NCBI GenBank assembly: GCA_963849635.1
Contig: CAWKIA010000018.1
Coordinates: forward strand, 496,001 to 560,000
DNA from: CAVRUD01 sp963849635
Lineage (GTDB): Bacteria; Chloroflexota; Chloroflexia; Thermomicrobiales; UBA6265
Length of the DNA stretch: 64,000 bases
Direction: 5' to 3'
The position numbers and the translations under genes are program-made. Numbering within the stretch: the stretch's first letter is position 1; each line of letters opens with the position of its first letter. The notes beneath the pieces are model-generated. The model did no database searches, had not been told where the DNA came from, and worked only from the letters and a program-made list of their open reading frames with translations. Positions 21,438 to 30,714 of the stretch are shown piece by piece.

Positions 21438-22872
21438 ATGGCGGTTGCCGTCGAGGCCGACCTCAAACGACTGGCTGGATTCTCGGGACCCGATCAGCCC
21501 GATGATGACCTCCTCAGGGCCTGCGTCCACTGCGGCATGTGCCTGCCTACTTGTCCGACCTACCGCTTGACCGGCCAGGAGATGTCCTCGCCCCGGGGAC
21601 GGCTATGGCTGATGCGGGCGGTCGCCGACGGTCGTCTCGACTTGCTGGATCCGATCTTCGACGAGCAGATGTACCAGTGTCTCAACTGTCGCGCCTGCGA
21701 GGCAGTGTGTCCGTCCGGAGTGCAATACGGTCCACTGGTCGAGGCGTCTCGGGCGCAGCTTGAGCAGCATCGGGCCAGGCCGACCTGGCAACGGGCGGCG
21801 CGAGCGGTGGCAATGGGATGGCTTTTCGGTGAAGCGGGTAGGCTGCGATTCCTCGTTGGAGGTCTGCGCGTCTACCAGCGCATTGGCCTGGAGGCGGCGA
21901 TTCGAGCCTCCGGTGTCCTCAAACTCCTCCGAATGTCCGAACTCGAAGCGATGATGCCAACGGTCTCCGCGAAAGTCACTAGTTCCGGGGAAGGAGCAAT
22001 GGGCTCCTGCACGGCCCACCAAAAGTGCGCGCCTGTTCAACGGCTGCGTGATGGGGACAGTATTCGCCGACACCAACCGGGCCGCCGCCCGGGTCATGGC
22101 CCACAACGGCGCGGCTGTCGATCTTCCAGCCGGACAGCAATGCTGCGGGGCGCTCCACGTTCACGCCGGCATGATGGACGAGGCGCGTGTGCTCGCCCGG
22201 CGCAACATCGACGCCTTCGAAGCATCTGGTGACGACCCGATCGTGATCACAGCCGCGGGTTGTGGGGCTGCTCTCAAGGAGTATGGGCATCTCTTACACG
22301 AAGATCCTGAATACGCCGACCGAGCGGCCCGATTCAGCGCCCGCGTCCGTGACGTCACCGAGTACCTCGGATCCGAGCCAATCACGCCGCCGACCCACCG
22401 GGTTGAGCGCACCGTGACCTACCAGGAGCCGTGTCATCTCGTCCACGCCCAGCGGATCAGCGCCCAGCCGAGGGCATTGCTCGGCGCTGTGCCGGGACTC
22501 AGCCTCATCGAAATGCGGGAATCGTCCCTCTGCTGCGGCAGCGCCGGGATCTACAACATCATCCGCCGGCAGATGGCCAATGACCTGGGCGATCGCAAGG
22601 CGGCGAACGCGAAAGCGACCGGCGCCAGCCAGGTAGTTACCGCCAATCCAGGCTGCGCGATGCAATTGCGATCGTCACTTGGCCGGAACGGCAGCGACCA
22701 GACCGTCCGCCACATCGTCGAGATCCTCGACGAATCCTACGGTGGCGCTCAGACGATGCCGGTCACCTCTGTCCGCCCGCCGGCAAAGCGGATGCCGTTT
22801 TCCGTCGTCGTGTCGGCGATGGTCGTGACATTGGCTGTTGTCGGGTTACTCAGTCGTCGGAGTCGCCGGTAG
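21438..22872 (+). CDS. glcF: Glycolate oxidase iron-sulfur subunit GlcF with a C-terminal membrane helix (one frameshift)
   Basis: Removing one A from the run at 21972-21974 joins the two halves into about 477 residues. Two 4Fe-4S ferredoxin motifs lie near the N-terminus: CVHCGMCLPTCPTYRL and CLNCRACEAVCPSGV. Two cysteine-rich CCG domains follow, with FNGCVMGTVFAD and QQCCGALHVHAG, then EPCHLVHAQRI and SSLCCGSAGIYNI. This is the full GlcF layout. After the normal end (about VRHIVEILDESYG) the protein continues some 45 residues into a hydrophobic stretch, SVVVSAMVVTLAVVGLL, closed by Arg-rich residues. This could anchor the complex in the membrane. The 3' end overlaps the convergent kinase gene by 23 bases. 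Confidence 0.85.
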
Positions 22873-24826
22873 CCAGCGGGAAGATAATCCGGGCCACGGT
22901 CAGCGAATCCTTCGACTGAATCTGGAACGATCCGCGCAAGTCGGACGTCACCAACCGGTGCGTGATCCGCATGCCGAGGCCATTGCTCTCTGCGGGCACA
23001 AAGTCGTCAGGCACACCGTGACCATCATTGGAAACCTCAACGGTGGCGATGCCGTTCTCTTGCTCAGCCCGGAAGCTGATCGTCCCCCGTTCCCTGCCCT
23101 CGAACCCGTGGCTGATGGCGTTCGACACCAATTCGTTGATCAGCAATGCCAGGACGGTCGCCTGGCGCGACTTCACCACCACATCGCTGGGGGCAATGTC
23201 GAACTTGACCGACAAGCCCGGTGGGATCAGCGTGCTATGCGCGTCTTCCGCCACATAGCCGGCGATCACATCGACGGTCGTGCCACTGAGCCGCTTCTCG
23301 TCGCTGAGTAGATCGTGCACGCCGGCAATCGCCTGGATCCGGCTGATGGCTTCACGGACAGGTAGGGCCCACGGCTCGTGTTCGTTGTTGCGCACCTGGA
23401 GGGAGAGCAACGCCGCGACAGTCTGAAGATTATTCCGCACACGGTGGTGCATCTCTTGAAGGAGAGCGGAGGCGGTCTCGAGCCCATGGCGGGCATCCTG
23501 ATACAACTGGGCGTTTTCGATCGCGATCGAGGCGGCATCAGAGAAGGCTTGGAGAAGGCCCAGCTCGTCTTCGGTCAGCTGCACGTCAGAGCGCAACCTG
23601 AGGCAGAGCGCGCCCAGCATCTCTCCTCGTGAACGCAGCGGTAGGCAGAAGACCGGACTGGTGCCATCCTCGTACAGGATGTCCTCGATCCGGGCGGCGC
23701 CATGGCGGACCACATCGCGGACCAAGGCGTCGCGGCCAGGTCCTTCTGGCTCCCGCACCGGCCCGACGTAATACTCGGCCAGAGGCGTCCAGTCGTCGCT
23801 GCTGCTGGTGCGCTGGCCGAAACGGAAGATAGCGGCGGCCTCGGCATTGATCAGCTCGATCGCCTGTTCCGCGATCAGGCGCAACACACCTTCCAGGTCA
23901 AGCGTCGAAACCAGGGTCCTGGAGACGCGTTGAAGAGTGCCAAGCTCGGTCACCTTACGGCGCAGGCGAGCATCGGTGCGGCTATAGAGGCGGGCGTTCT
24001 CGATCGAGATGGCCAGCTCACCCGCAACGGTCTGCAAGAACGCGATCTCGTCGTCGTCGACGGTCCGGCGGTCGATCGTGAGGATGTTGAGCACACCCAC
24101 CAGCCGGTCTTCGTCGCCGCCACGAATGAGCATCGGCACGGAGACCTGAGAACCGTAAACGTCGTCTCCGATCGTGGAGTGCATGTGAAAGGCTTCGTGG
24201 GCGTGAGCGTCTGGAGCTGCGATCAGGCGGCGTTCCGACGCGGCCCGGCCGGTGATGCCGACGCCGGATCGGATGGTTGTCGCCCCGATCGATGACGCGT
24301 TGAATCCCACAGCGGCACGAAGCGACAGCGAATCCGTGGCGGGATCGAAGAGAAAGACGGCGCAGGCGTCACTGGCGGTCGTCTCGGCGACGACACGCAC
24401 GGTCGTGTCGAGCATCTCGGTCAATTCGAGGTTCGCGGTTGCCGCGCGATTGACTCGATGGAGGGCAGCCAGGCGCGCAACCGGCGTGGGCTGCTCGAGC
24501 TCTCCCCGACCCAGTGAGGGCTCGCGCTCGGCATGACTCCTCGCGACCGCGGCCAGAGCAATTCCGGCCGCCAGCATCGTCGATGGGTCACTGGTACTCC
24601 CCCCGACCCGCTCGAACAGCTCCTGGAGAGCGTCGGTGGCGACCGCCATTGTCTCCTCGAGTGAGATTCCAGCGTTGGCGGCACTGTGCCCGAAATCGTT
24701 GAATGACTCGCGGAGAAGCTGTCCGCTGGCGAACTGGCTTTCCGGGTGGGCATTCGAGGGGTACGACTCCCGCAGGCGATGGGCAAGGTCGGATGCAATG
24801 GCGTGGATGGTGGCGGTGGTGGCCAT
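22850..24826 (-). CDS. GAF-domain sensor histidine kinase (HisKA_2 type)
   Basis: This 658-residue protein has no membrane segment, so it is cytoplasmic. After a helical N-terminal region there are two GAF domains: about residues 140-280 (LEMLDTTVRVVAETTASDAC to FLQTVAGELAISIENARLYS-type ending) and about 310-460. Then comes the dimerisation and phosphoacceptor helix with ALLQEMHHRVRNNLQTVAAL, where the first or second His of MHHRVRNN is modified, the HisKA_2/HWE-like pattern. The ATPase domain has LLINELVSNAISHGFEG, VEVSNDGHGVP and NGLGMRITHRLV. The signal is unknown. No response regulator gene lies beside it. It is 28 bases downstream of the S9 peptidase gene on the opposite edge. Confidence 0.85.
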   Translation of the reverse strand: MATTATIHAIASDLAHRLRESYPSNAHPESQFASGQLLRESFNDFGHSAANAGISLEETMAVATDALQELFERVGGSTSDPSTMLAAGIALAAVARSHAEREPSLGRGELEQPTPVARLAALHRVNRAATANLELTEMLDTTVRVVAETTASDACAVFLFDPATDSLSLRAAVGFNASSIGATTIRSGVGITGRAASERRLIAAPDAHAHEAFHMHSTIGDDVYGSQVSVPMLIRGGDEDRLVGVLNILTIDRRTVDDDEIAFLQTVAGELAISIENARLYSRTDARLRRKVTELGTLQRVSRTLVSTLDLEGVLRLIAEQAIELINAEAAAIFRFGQRTSSSDDWTPLAEYYVGPVREPEGPGRDALVRDVVRHGAARIEDILYEDGTSPVFCLPLRSRGEMLGALCLRLRSDVQLTEDELGLLQAFSDAASIAIENAQLYQDARHGLETASALLQEMHHRVRNNLQTVAALLSLQVRNNEHEPWALPVREAISRIQAIAGVHDLLSDEKRLSGTTVDVIAGYVAEDAHSTLIPPGLSVKFDIAPSDVVVKSRQATVLALLINELVSNAISHGFEGRERGTISFRAEQENGIATVEVSNDGHGVPDDFVPAESNGLGMRITHRLVTSDLRGSFQIQSKDSLTVARIIFPLATGDSDD

Positions 24827-24854
24827 GCGGGGCGGGTCTCCGATGCTCTATGTC

Positions 24855-26930
24855 TTAGAGATGACTGTCAAACCAGCCGATCAGGTGATGGAGCCGCGCC
24901 AGACGGCGGCTCGGTTTTCCGGTCCGAGAGAGGTTGTGATCCTCATCAGGGATTCTGACCATCGCCACGTCCCGGCCCAGGCGCTTCAAGAAGGTGTAAA
25001 GCTGCTCCGCCTGTTCGATTGGGCAACGCAAATCCTGCTCGTTGTGGATGATCAATAGCGGCGTCTTCATCGCCTGCACGTAGGTGATCGGCGAGTACTT
25101 CAGCAGGGTTTCGGCGTTCTCCCACGGGGTCCCGCCAAACTCATAGACACCGAAGTGGACACCAATATCGCTGGTGCCGACCATCGAGTAGTAGTTTGCC
25201 ACGCATCGCTGGGTCACGGCCGCTTTGAATCGGTCAGAGTGCCCGATGATCCAGTTGGTCATGTATCCGCCGTAGGAACCGCCCGTCACACCCATGCGCG
25301 CTTCATCGACGTAGCCCCGCTCGAGGATCGCGTCGACCGCGCCCATGATGTCGGGCATGTCACTCTCGCCCCACTTGCCCCGGGTACATGTGGTGAACTC
25401 TTCGCCGTAGCCTGCTGACCCACGAGGATTGGTGAAGACGACGACATAGCCACGCGCCGCCATGAGCTGCATTTCATGGAACATCGCCTGGGCATACATT
25501 GAGTGTGGACCACCGTGGATCTGGACTATCAGCGGATACTTCACACCCTCTGTGAAGCCATAAGGCTTGAGAATCCAGCCCTGGATGTCCAGGTCGCCCG
25601 CCTGGGACTTGAAGGTGAACTCCTCCGGTGAGGAGATGGCGACTTCATTGAGCAGATCAGCGTTTTGGGCAGACAGTTGGCGCTCATTGCTGCCGTCCCG
25701 ATCGGAAGCGAAGAGCTTCAAATGGGGTAGCGCCCGTCCCGGAGACATACGCCAGCTTCTTCTCGTTCCCGACCTGGGCCACGTTTGTGATACGGCGATT
25801 TCCCTCGGTGATCTGAGTCACGGTGCCGTCAGAGATGGTTACCCGAAAGACGTGCGGTATTGCCACGGTCGGACGCCAGTACCAGGACTTCGGTGCCATC
25901 GCTCGACCAGATTGGGCGCTGGTCCGCCCCCTGGAACAGGTCGCTCATGCCGCTGTCGCTGAGTGAACGGTCCCACTTGGCGGTGTGGTTGGTGGGGGTG
26001 CCGCCTCCCGCGGGGACTGTCCACAAGTTGGAATTCTTGGATCCGCCGGATTCGGGGTCGTCACCGCCGATCACTGCCAGATGCGTCCCGTCCAGCGACC
26101 AGCTCGGCGAATCGAAATCGTAGTCACCATTGGTAAGGCATCGGATGTCGCCGCCATGAGCGGGCACGGTGTAGACCAATGAACGGTTGATCTGATCCCG
26201 GTCGGGATGGCGGTTGGCAACAAAGGCGACGGTGTGCCCATCCGGCGACCAAGCGATCTGGGCGTCGTCGGCGTCGCCAAAGGTCAGTTGCTTGGCTTCG
26301 CCGCCCTCCGCGGGAATGGTCCAGACATGGGAGAACCGCTCGATGTAGCCGCGGCCATCGAACCGGTAACGCAGTTTCGTCAATATTCGCTCGTCGGCGA
26401 CCTTCTTGTGCGCTGGCTCGGGGACTCCCGGCTCGCCATCCGGCGAGGTGCTGGAAATGAATGCGACCGTTCGGCCGTCCGGCGACCAGGCGGGCGCGCT
26501 GGACCCATGCTCGGTGGACGGTGAGCTGGCGGGCTTCACCTCCAGCCACACGAATCGTCCAGATCTGAGATTTCGGTTTCTCGGTTCCCTTGCTTGCGGA
26601 CTTGGCGTCGGTCTTGCTCTCTGGATCTTTAGCATTTGCAGTCGCGGTCGCAGGTCGGTTGGAGACAAAGGCTATCTGAGTTCCATCCGGCGACCACCGT
26701 GGCGATGTGTCGCGGAATGCCCCACTTGTCAACTGAACCGGCGCGCCGCCGTCGGCTGGCGCCAGCCAGATCGCCGCTTTGTAGTCGTCCGCTTCCTGGT
26801 TGAGCTTGGTGACGACATAGGCGATCGAGGATCCGTCCGGCGCTGGCTGGGGATCGCTCACGATCGAGAATGCAAAGAGATCCTCGGGCGTTATCGGGCG
26901 CCGAGTATCTGTTGAAGACTGTCCTGTCAC
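24855..26930 (-). CDS. S9-family serine peptidase, acylaminoacyl-peptidase-like (three frameshifts)
   Basis: Three single extra bases (near 26515, 25856 and the GGGG at 25724-25727) divide what is otherwise one protein of about 690 residues starting at GTG 26930 behind AGGAGGA. The N-terminal two thirds form a beta-propeller of WD40-like PD40 repeats (RWSPDGTQIAFVSNR, AWSPDGRTVAFIS, AWSPDGHTVAFVANR, IWSSDGTEVLVLASD). The C-terminal alpha/beta-hydrolase holds the nucleophile Ser in GVTGGSYGGYMTNW, the Asp in IHNEQDLRCPIEQAEQL and the His in PDEDHNLSRTG, so the catalytic triad is intact. HGGPHSMYAQAMFHEMQ provides the oxyanion region. The likely role is cytoplasmic peptide turnover. The frameshifts are probably sequence errors, given the intact motifs on both sides. 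Confidence 0.82.
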
Positions 26931-27034
26931 GAGCGATCCTCCTCCTCGGTGATGTACGCGGCCAGCGCGGCAGCTTACTGCGCGTCTGGGCCGCGCACAA
27001 CCACCAGAAAGAGGGTTTTAAGTTGCGTCTTGTG

Positions 27035-27862
27035 CTACATGAATCCGTAGTCCCGGAGCGTCACCACTGCGCTTGCGGTTGACCACGATTTCCAATGTGG
27101 TGCGTAGGGCGTCGGCCAACTTCCGTCGGCCTCCTGCGCCTCGGCCAACCGGCGCAACTGGTCGCGGATCATGTCATCTGGCAACCGGATTGCAACTGGC
27201 CCATTTGCCGCACCGGCGTGATCGAAGAAATGACCCGCGTCATCGTAGCCGCCCGAGGACGCGCGGCGAGCAATTCCGCTCACCAGCGCGTCGAGGTACG
27301 GTCCATCGCTAAGCTCGTGCACCCATGGCACGTACTCAGCGTACGGCAACACCGAGTAAAACTCGCCTGTCTCAGCCTCTTCCACCGACGCCAGCCGCAC
27401 GAACAGGCGCGTCACACGCTCCTGGGTCGTGGCCGTCCCCAATCCCAGCCGGTGCATCGCACCGGCGAGACAGAGGGCGGGATTCAGACTCGGAAACGTC
27501 CAGGCCGCGAACCACGGCGCCAAATGGTGGTCAGACAAGCCAGGTGGGAACCGCCAGCAGCCGTCTTCATCCTGAGTATCAACGAGCCATGTCTCCAGCG
27601 CCTGAACCGCAGGGTGCGTGGAAGGTAGTTCCGCCGATTGAATGACGTGGAGGGCGATACGCGCGGCAAACGGTTGGCTCAAGGGTGAGGCAATATCCGG
27701 CTCCAGGGCACGTCCGAATCCGCCATCGGGGTTCTGATAGGCTGCCAGTTCATGGATCAGGTCGTCTGGTGATCCTTCGCCCAGAGTGGCAGCCAACCAG
27801 GCCGCGTCGACGGTCCGGCCATGTTTGCGCAGATAGGCTAGCGCTCGGATCTCCCGCGACAT
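27035..27862 (-). CDS. Alpha/alpha-toroid (prenyltransferase/squalene-cyclase-like repeat) protein
   Basis: This 275-residue protein starts at ATG 27862 behind AGGAGGTG. It contains toroid repeats of the QW/prenyltransferase kind: LAAYQNPDGGFGRALEPDI, then WLVDTQDEDGCWRFPPG and LAEAQEADGSWPTPYAP, spaced through a helical protein. The DCTAE/DXDD-type catalytic motifs of squalene and oxidosqualene cyclases are not visible, so it is not likely a true cyclase. Proteins like this are widespread as uncharacterised 'prenyltransferase' entries. Function unknown. It lies on the minus strand between the WYL regulator and the peptidase gene, with an 86-base gap to the former, and may be in its operon. 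Confidence 0.65.
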   Translation of the reverse strand: MSREIRALAYLRKHGRTVDAAWLAATLGEGSPDDLIHELAAYQNPDGGFGRALEPDIASPLSQPFAARIALHVIQSAELPSTHPAVQALETWLVDTQDEDGCWRFPPGLSDHHLAPWFAAWTFPSLNPALCLAGAMHRLGLGTATTQERVTRLFVRLASVEEAETGEFYSVLPYAEYVPWVHELSDGPYLDALVSGIARRASSGGYDDAGHFFDHAGAANGPVAIRLPDDMIRDQLRRLAEAQEADGSWPTPYAPHWKSWSTASAVVTLRDYGFM

Positions 27863-27948
27863 GGTTGCACCTCCTGGTCAGTCGGAACGACTCCGATATA
27901 GACCAGCATGCCGGCAGTTTAGTGACACCGGGATGTCACCAATGCGAT

Positions 27949-28893
27949 TCAAGGTGTCGAGGAGTACCGATCAAGGGCTTGCCGGATCAACATGCGCACA
28001 CGCTCACGGAACTCTGCCGGGGCGATGGCTTCTGCTTCCGGCCCAAGTGTGTAGACGAGGCGTGCGTAGAAGGGATGCTCGCTCGGAGGACAGCGGAACC
28101 GCACCTCCCACAGCCCATCGCCCAGGTCGCGAAGATGGTCTGCCCAGCCACGTTCGTCCTCGGCCCGGCGCATGCCGACGTATGTCAGGTGAATGACCAA
28201 CTCGGGGTAGCTAGGGTCGTTGTAGGCAAAAGCGGGTGCGGGTTCTTCCTCGGGTCTCGTTCCTTCCGCGATCGGCGCGAGGCTGGGCTGCAAATCGACA
28301 AACCGATCGACACGAAAGCGACGCTGGCCGACCTTTCCTGCCACCAATGCGGTGCAATACCAGCGACCCTCCTCCAGAAAGAGTTTCACTGGCCACAGTA
28401 TCTGGACGGCAACCCTCCGCTCCGATTGGTAGGTCCCGGTTACCCAGATTCCACGGCGAATGGCATCCCGCAGGGTGGCGAAGATCGACCGCTCGACCGC
28501 TCGCGCCGGCGGAGAGACACTGATATCGCCCAGCTCGCGGGCAACGATCCCCGCGATATCAGGTTGGAGAATCGCCCTGAGTTTTTCTTCGGCGGAGATC
28601 CGTTCCGATGCGAGCGGAGCGCCGGCATCTCCAAATGCCTGCAAGCCAAGCAGGAGTGCGGAGGCCTCGGCGGCCGTCAATTGCAGCGGAGCCAGCCAGT
28701 AGCCGTCCGCGATCTCGACCCCGCCGCCAGTACCAGCGGTCGTGATCAGCGGCACCCCGATCTCGCACAGAGCACCGATGTCGCGCAGGATTGTTCGCCG
28801 AGACACCTCGAACCGGTCGGCTAATTCCTGCACGGTGCGGCGACCGCCCCGGAGCGCCAGAATGATCCCGGTCAACCGATCGGTCCGATTCAT
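27949..28893 (-). CDS. HTH-WYL transcriptional regulator
   Basis: This 314-residue protein has an N-terminal HTH_11/DeoR-like winged helix: RTDRLTGIILALRGGRRTVQ, then ELADRFEVSRRTILRDIGAL. A linker (LAPLQLTAAEASALLLGLQA) and a WYL domain with RWYCTALVAGKVGQRRFRVD follow. The eponymous triad reads WYC rather than WYL. The C-terminal extension has HPFYARLVYTLGPEAEAIAP. WYL proteins sense nucleic-acid-related ligands or second messengers and regulate stress, defence or metabolism genes; nothing here identifies the target. It diverges from hflX, so one spacer of fewer than 120 bases may serve both genes. Confidence 0.82.
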   Translation of the reverse strand: MNRTDRLTGIILALRGGRRTVQELADRFEVSRRTILRDIGALCEIGVPLITTAGTGGGVEIADGYWLAPLQLTAAEASALLLGLQAFGDAGAPLASERISAEEKLRAILQPDIAGIVARELGDISVSPPARAVERSIFATLRDAIRRGIWVTGTYQSERRVAVQILWPVKLFLEEGRWYCTALVAGKVGQRRFRVDRFVDLQPSLAPIAEGTRPEEEPAPAFAYNDPSYPELVIHLTYVGMRRAEDERGWADHLRDLGDGLWEVRFRCPPSEHPFYARLVYTLGPEAEAIAPAEFRERVRMLIRQALDRYSSTP

Positions 28894-28908
28894 CGTCTTC
28901 GCGTCACG

Positions 28909-30579
28909 TTGGACACGCTCGTCTCACAGTTTCGAGGGTCGGTGGTCACAACCAAGTATAATTTGGAAAGCCAGTCGAACGGTTGGTTTTCGACTGGAAC
29001 TGGACAATGGTGTCCGCACACATATCGGAGTATTCCTATTTCCCGCCGAAAGAGACTCAATCAAGCATCCGAAATTGAACCGGCCGACAACACGACGTTC
29101 GACGATGCGATCGAGCTGGACGATGAGCTCGACGTGGACGATGTCATCCATGGTGGCTCGACCCGTGGTCCATTGACGACGAAGTCTCCGATCGAGAACG
29201 CGCTGCTGGTTGCCATCGACCGGCCCGGCACGACCTGGGCCGTGCGCGACTCACTGGAGGAACTCGCCCGCCTGGCCGAATCGGCCGGGGTCGAAGTCGT
29301 CGGCTCGGTGACCCAGAAACTCGCCCAGCCACTGGGTGGGACCTACCTCGGCAAGGGCAAGCTGCAGGAGGTCAAGGATCTGCGGGAAGAGCTCAACTAC
29401 GATCTGGTGATCTTCGACGAAGAGCTCAACCCGAACCAGCAACGCAACCTGGAGAAAGTACTCGACGTCAAGATCATCGACCGGACGGCCCTCATCCTCG
29501 ATGTCTTCGCTCGCCGGGCCCAGACGCACGAAGGGCGCTTGCAGGTCGAGCTAGCCCAGCTGCAATACCGGCTGCCGCGCTTGACCCGAATGTGGACCCA
29601 CCTTTCGCGGCAGAGCGGCGGCGGCGTCGGTCTCCGTGGCCCCGGTGAGACCCAATTGGAAGCCGACCGCCGGGAATCGATGCAGCGCATCACTCATCTG
29701 AAGCGAGAGCTGAGCAACGTTCACACTCATCGCCAGCTCTATCGAGATGCCCGTCGGGAAAAGCCGGTGCCAGTGGTCGCACTCGTTGGCTACACGAACG
29801 CCGGTAAGAGCACACTGCTGAACACGCTTACCGGGGCAGACGTTGTGGCCGAGGACAAGCTCTTCGCCACCCTCGACCCGACTACTCGCCGGGTCCGGTT
29901 ACTGAGTGGCCGCGAAGTGCTGCTGACAGACACCGTCGGCTTCATCAACAACCTACCGACACTGCTCATCGCGGCATTCCGGGCGACGCTTGAGGAGGTC
30001 AACGAGGCAACGGTCCTCGTCCACGTCCTCGACGTTACCCACGAGAATGCATTCGATCAGGCGAAAACGGTCCACAGCATCCTCGAAGAGCTCGGCGCGG
30101 ACGACAAGCCGACGATCCTCGCCCTCAACAAGGTGGACGCCCTACCCGATCCGAACAAGCCGGCGGACGAGATCGCGGCGGGTCTCGGCCTCGTTCTCGA
30201 TGACTCCGTCGAGGTTGTGGCGATTTCGGCTCAAGATCGGATCGGTCTGGACGACCTGCTTGCCGTGGTCGAGCGAACGTTGGAGATCGACGCCAGCTTT
30301 GTCCCGGTGCGGGTCAAGGCACCCTTCGATCGAGGCGATGTCATCGCCCTCTTTCACCGCATCGGCCGGGTTGAGGACGTCACCTTCGATGAATCGGGCA
30401 CGTGCGCCCTGGGCTTCCTACCAGAGAGCCAAATCGGCCGATTCGGGTCATTTGCGACTCGCCTGGGAAGCGTGCCCGCCGAGGTCGGCGACGAGCCGGA
30501 GCACCTTTCACTGGACGCTGTCGCGTTCTCGGCGAGCCAGACACCACCCGTACAGCGCCAGGCAAGCATCGCGTCCTGA
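28909..30579 (+). CDS. hflX: GTPase HflX
   Basis: HflX is a ribosome-associated GTPase that splits or rescues stalled ribosomes under stress. The N-terminal HflX domain includes LLVAIDRPGTTWAVRDSLEE and LGGTYLGKGKLQEVKDLREE, then IIDRTALILDVFARRAQTHEG. A coiled-coil with GPGETQLEADRR follows. The G domain has G1 GYTNAGKSTLLN, G3 LLTDTVGFINNLP and G4 LALNKVDALP, followed by a C-terminal domain ending at an acidic/Gln tail. The start is unresolved. TTG 28909 opens the frame, but it lies upstream of the TATAAT box. ATG 29007 in another frame reads MVSAHISEYSYFPPKETQ and could join by one indel near 29070. The core from about 29190 is secure. Confidence 0.88.
   Translation: MDTLVSQFRGSVVTTKYNLESQSNGWFSTGTGQWCPHTYRSIPISRRKRLNQASEIEPADNTTFDDAIELDDELDVDDVIHGGSTRGPLTTKSPIENALLVAIDRPGTTWAVRDSLEELARLAESAGVEVVGSVTQKLAQPLGGTYLGKGKLQEVKDLREELNYDLVIFDEELNPNQQRNLEKVLDVKIIDRTALILDVFARRAQTHEGRLQVELAQLQYRLPRLTRMWTHLSRQSGGGVGLRGPGETQLEADRRESMQRITHLKRELSNVHTHRQLYRDARREKPVPVVALVGYTNAGKSTLLNTLTGADVVAEDKLFATLDPTTRRVRLLSGREVLLTDTVGFINNLPTLLIAAFRATLEEVNEATVLVHVLDVTHENAFDQAKTVHSILEELGADDKPTILALNKVDALPDPNKPADEIAAGLGLVLDDSVEVVAISAQDRIGLDDLLAVVERTLEIDASFVPVRVKAPFDRGDVIALFHRIGRVEDVTFDESGTCALGFLPESQIGRFGSFATRLGSVPAEVGDEPEHLSLDAVAFSASQTPPVQRQASIAS
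28957..28997 (+). promoter_or_regulatory. Consensus -10 box and leader hairpin upstream of hflX
   Basis: TATAAT at 28957-28962 is a perfect sigma-70 -10 hexamer, though no good -35 lies 16-18 bases upstream. Nine bases later, arms CCAGTCGAA (28971-28979) and TTCGACTGG (28989-28997) form a 9-bp hairpin with a 9-base loop, where the transcript would begin. If real, the hflX start codon must lie downstream of 28997. Confidence 0.5.
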
Positions 30580-30596
30580 GCGACAAACGATGCAGA

Positions 30597-30632
30597 GACA
30601 GCCGCTCTGACCCTGTGGTCAGAGCGGCTGTC
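30597..30632 (+). terminator. Strong terminator hairpin after hflX
   Basis: Arms GACAGCCGCTCTGACC and GGTCAGAGCGGCTGTC pair perfectly over 16 bases around CTGT. Outer segments ACAAACGA (30582-30589) and TCGTTTGT (30631-30638) extend the pairing. It begins 18 bases past the hflX stop. Confidence 0.8.
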
Positions 30633-30653
30633 GTTTGTCTGATCGCTCTCTCC

Positions 30654-30659
30654 TATACT
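30654..30659 (+). promoter_or_regulatory. Candidate -10 box of purM
   Basis: TATACT lies 55 bases upstream of the purM start and just after the hflX terminator. The same hexamer occurs before rpsB and the DNA polymerase gene. No clean -35 is visible because the terminator arm occupies that position. Confidence 0.4.
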
Positions 30660-30714
30660 TGAACGTACAGCTACCGCCGCCTGCCGCAGCCCACGACGAG
30701 ACGGAGCAACAATC

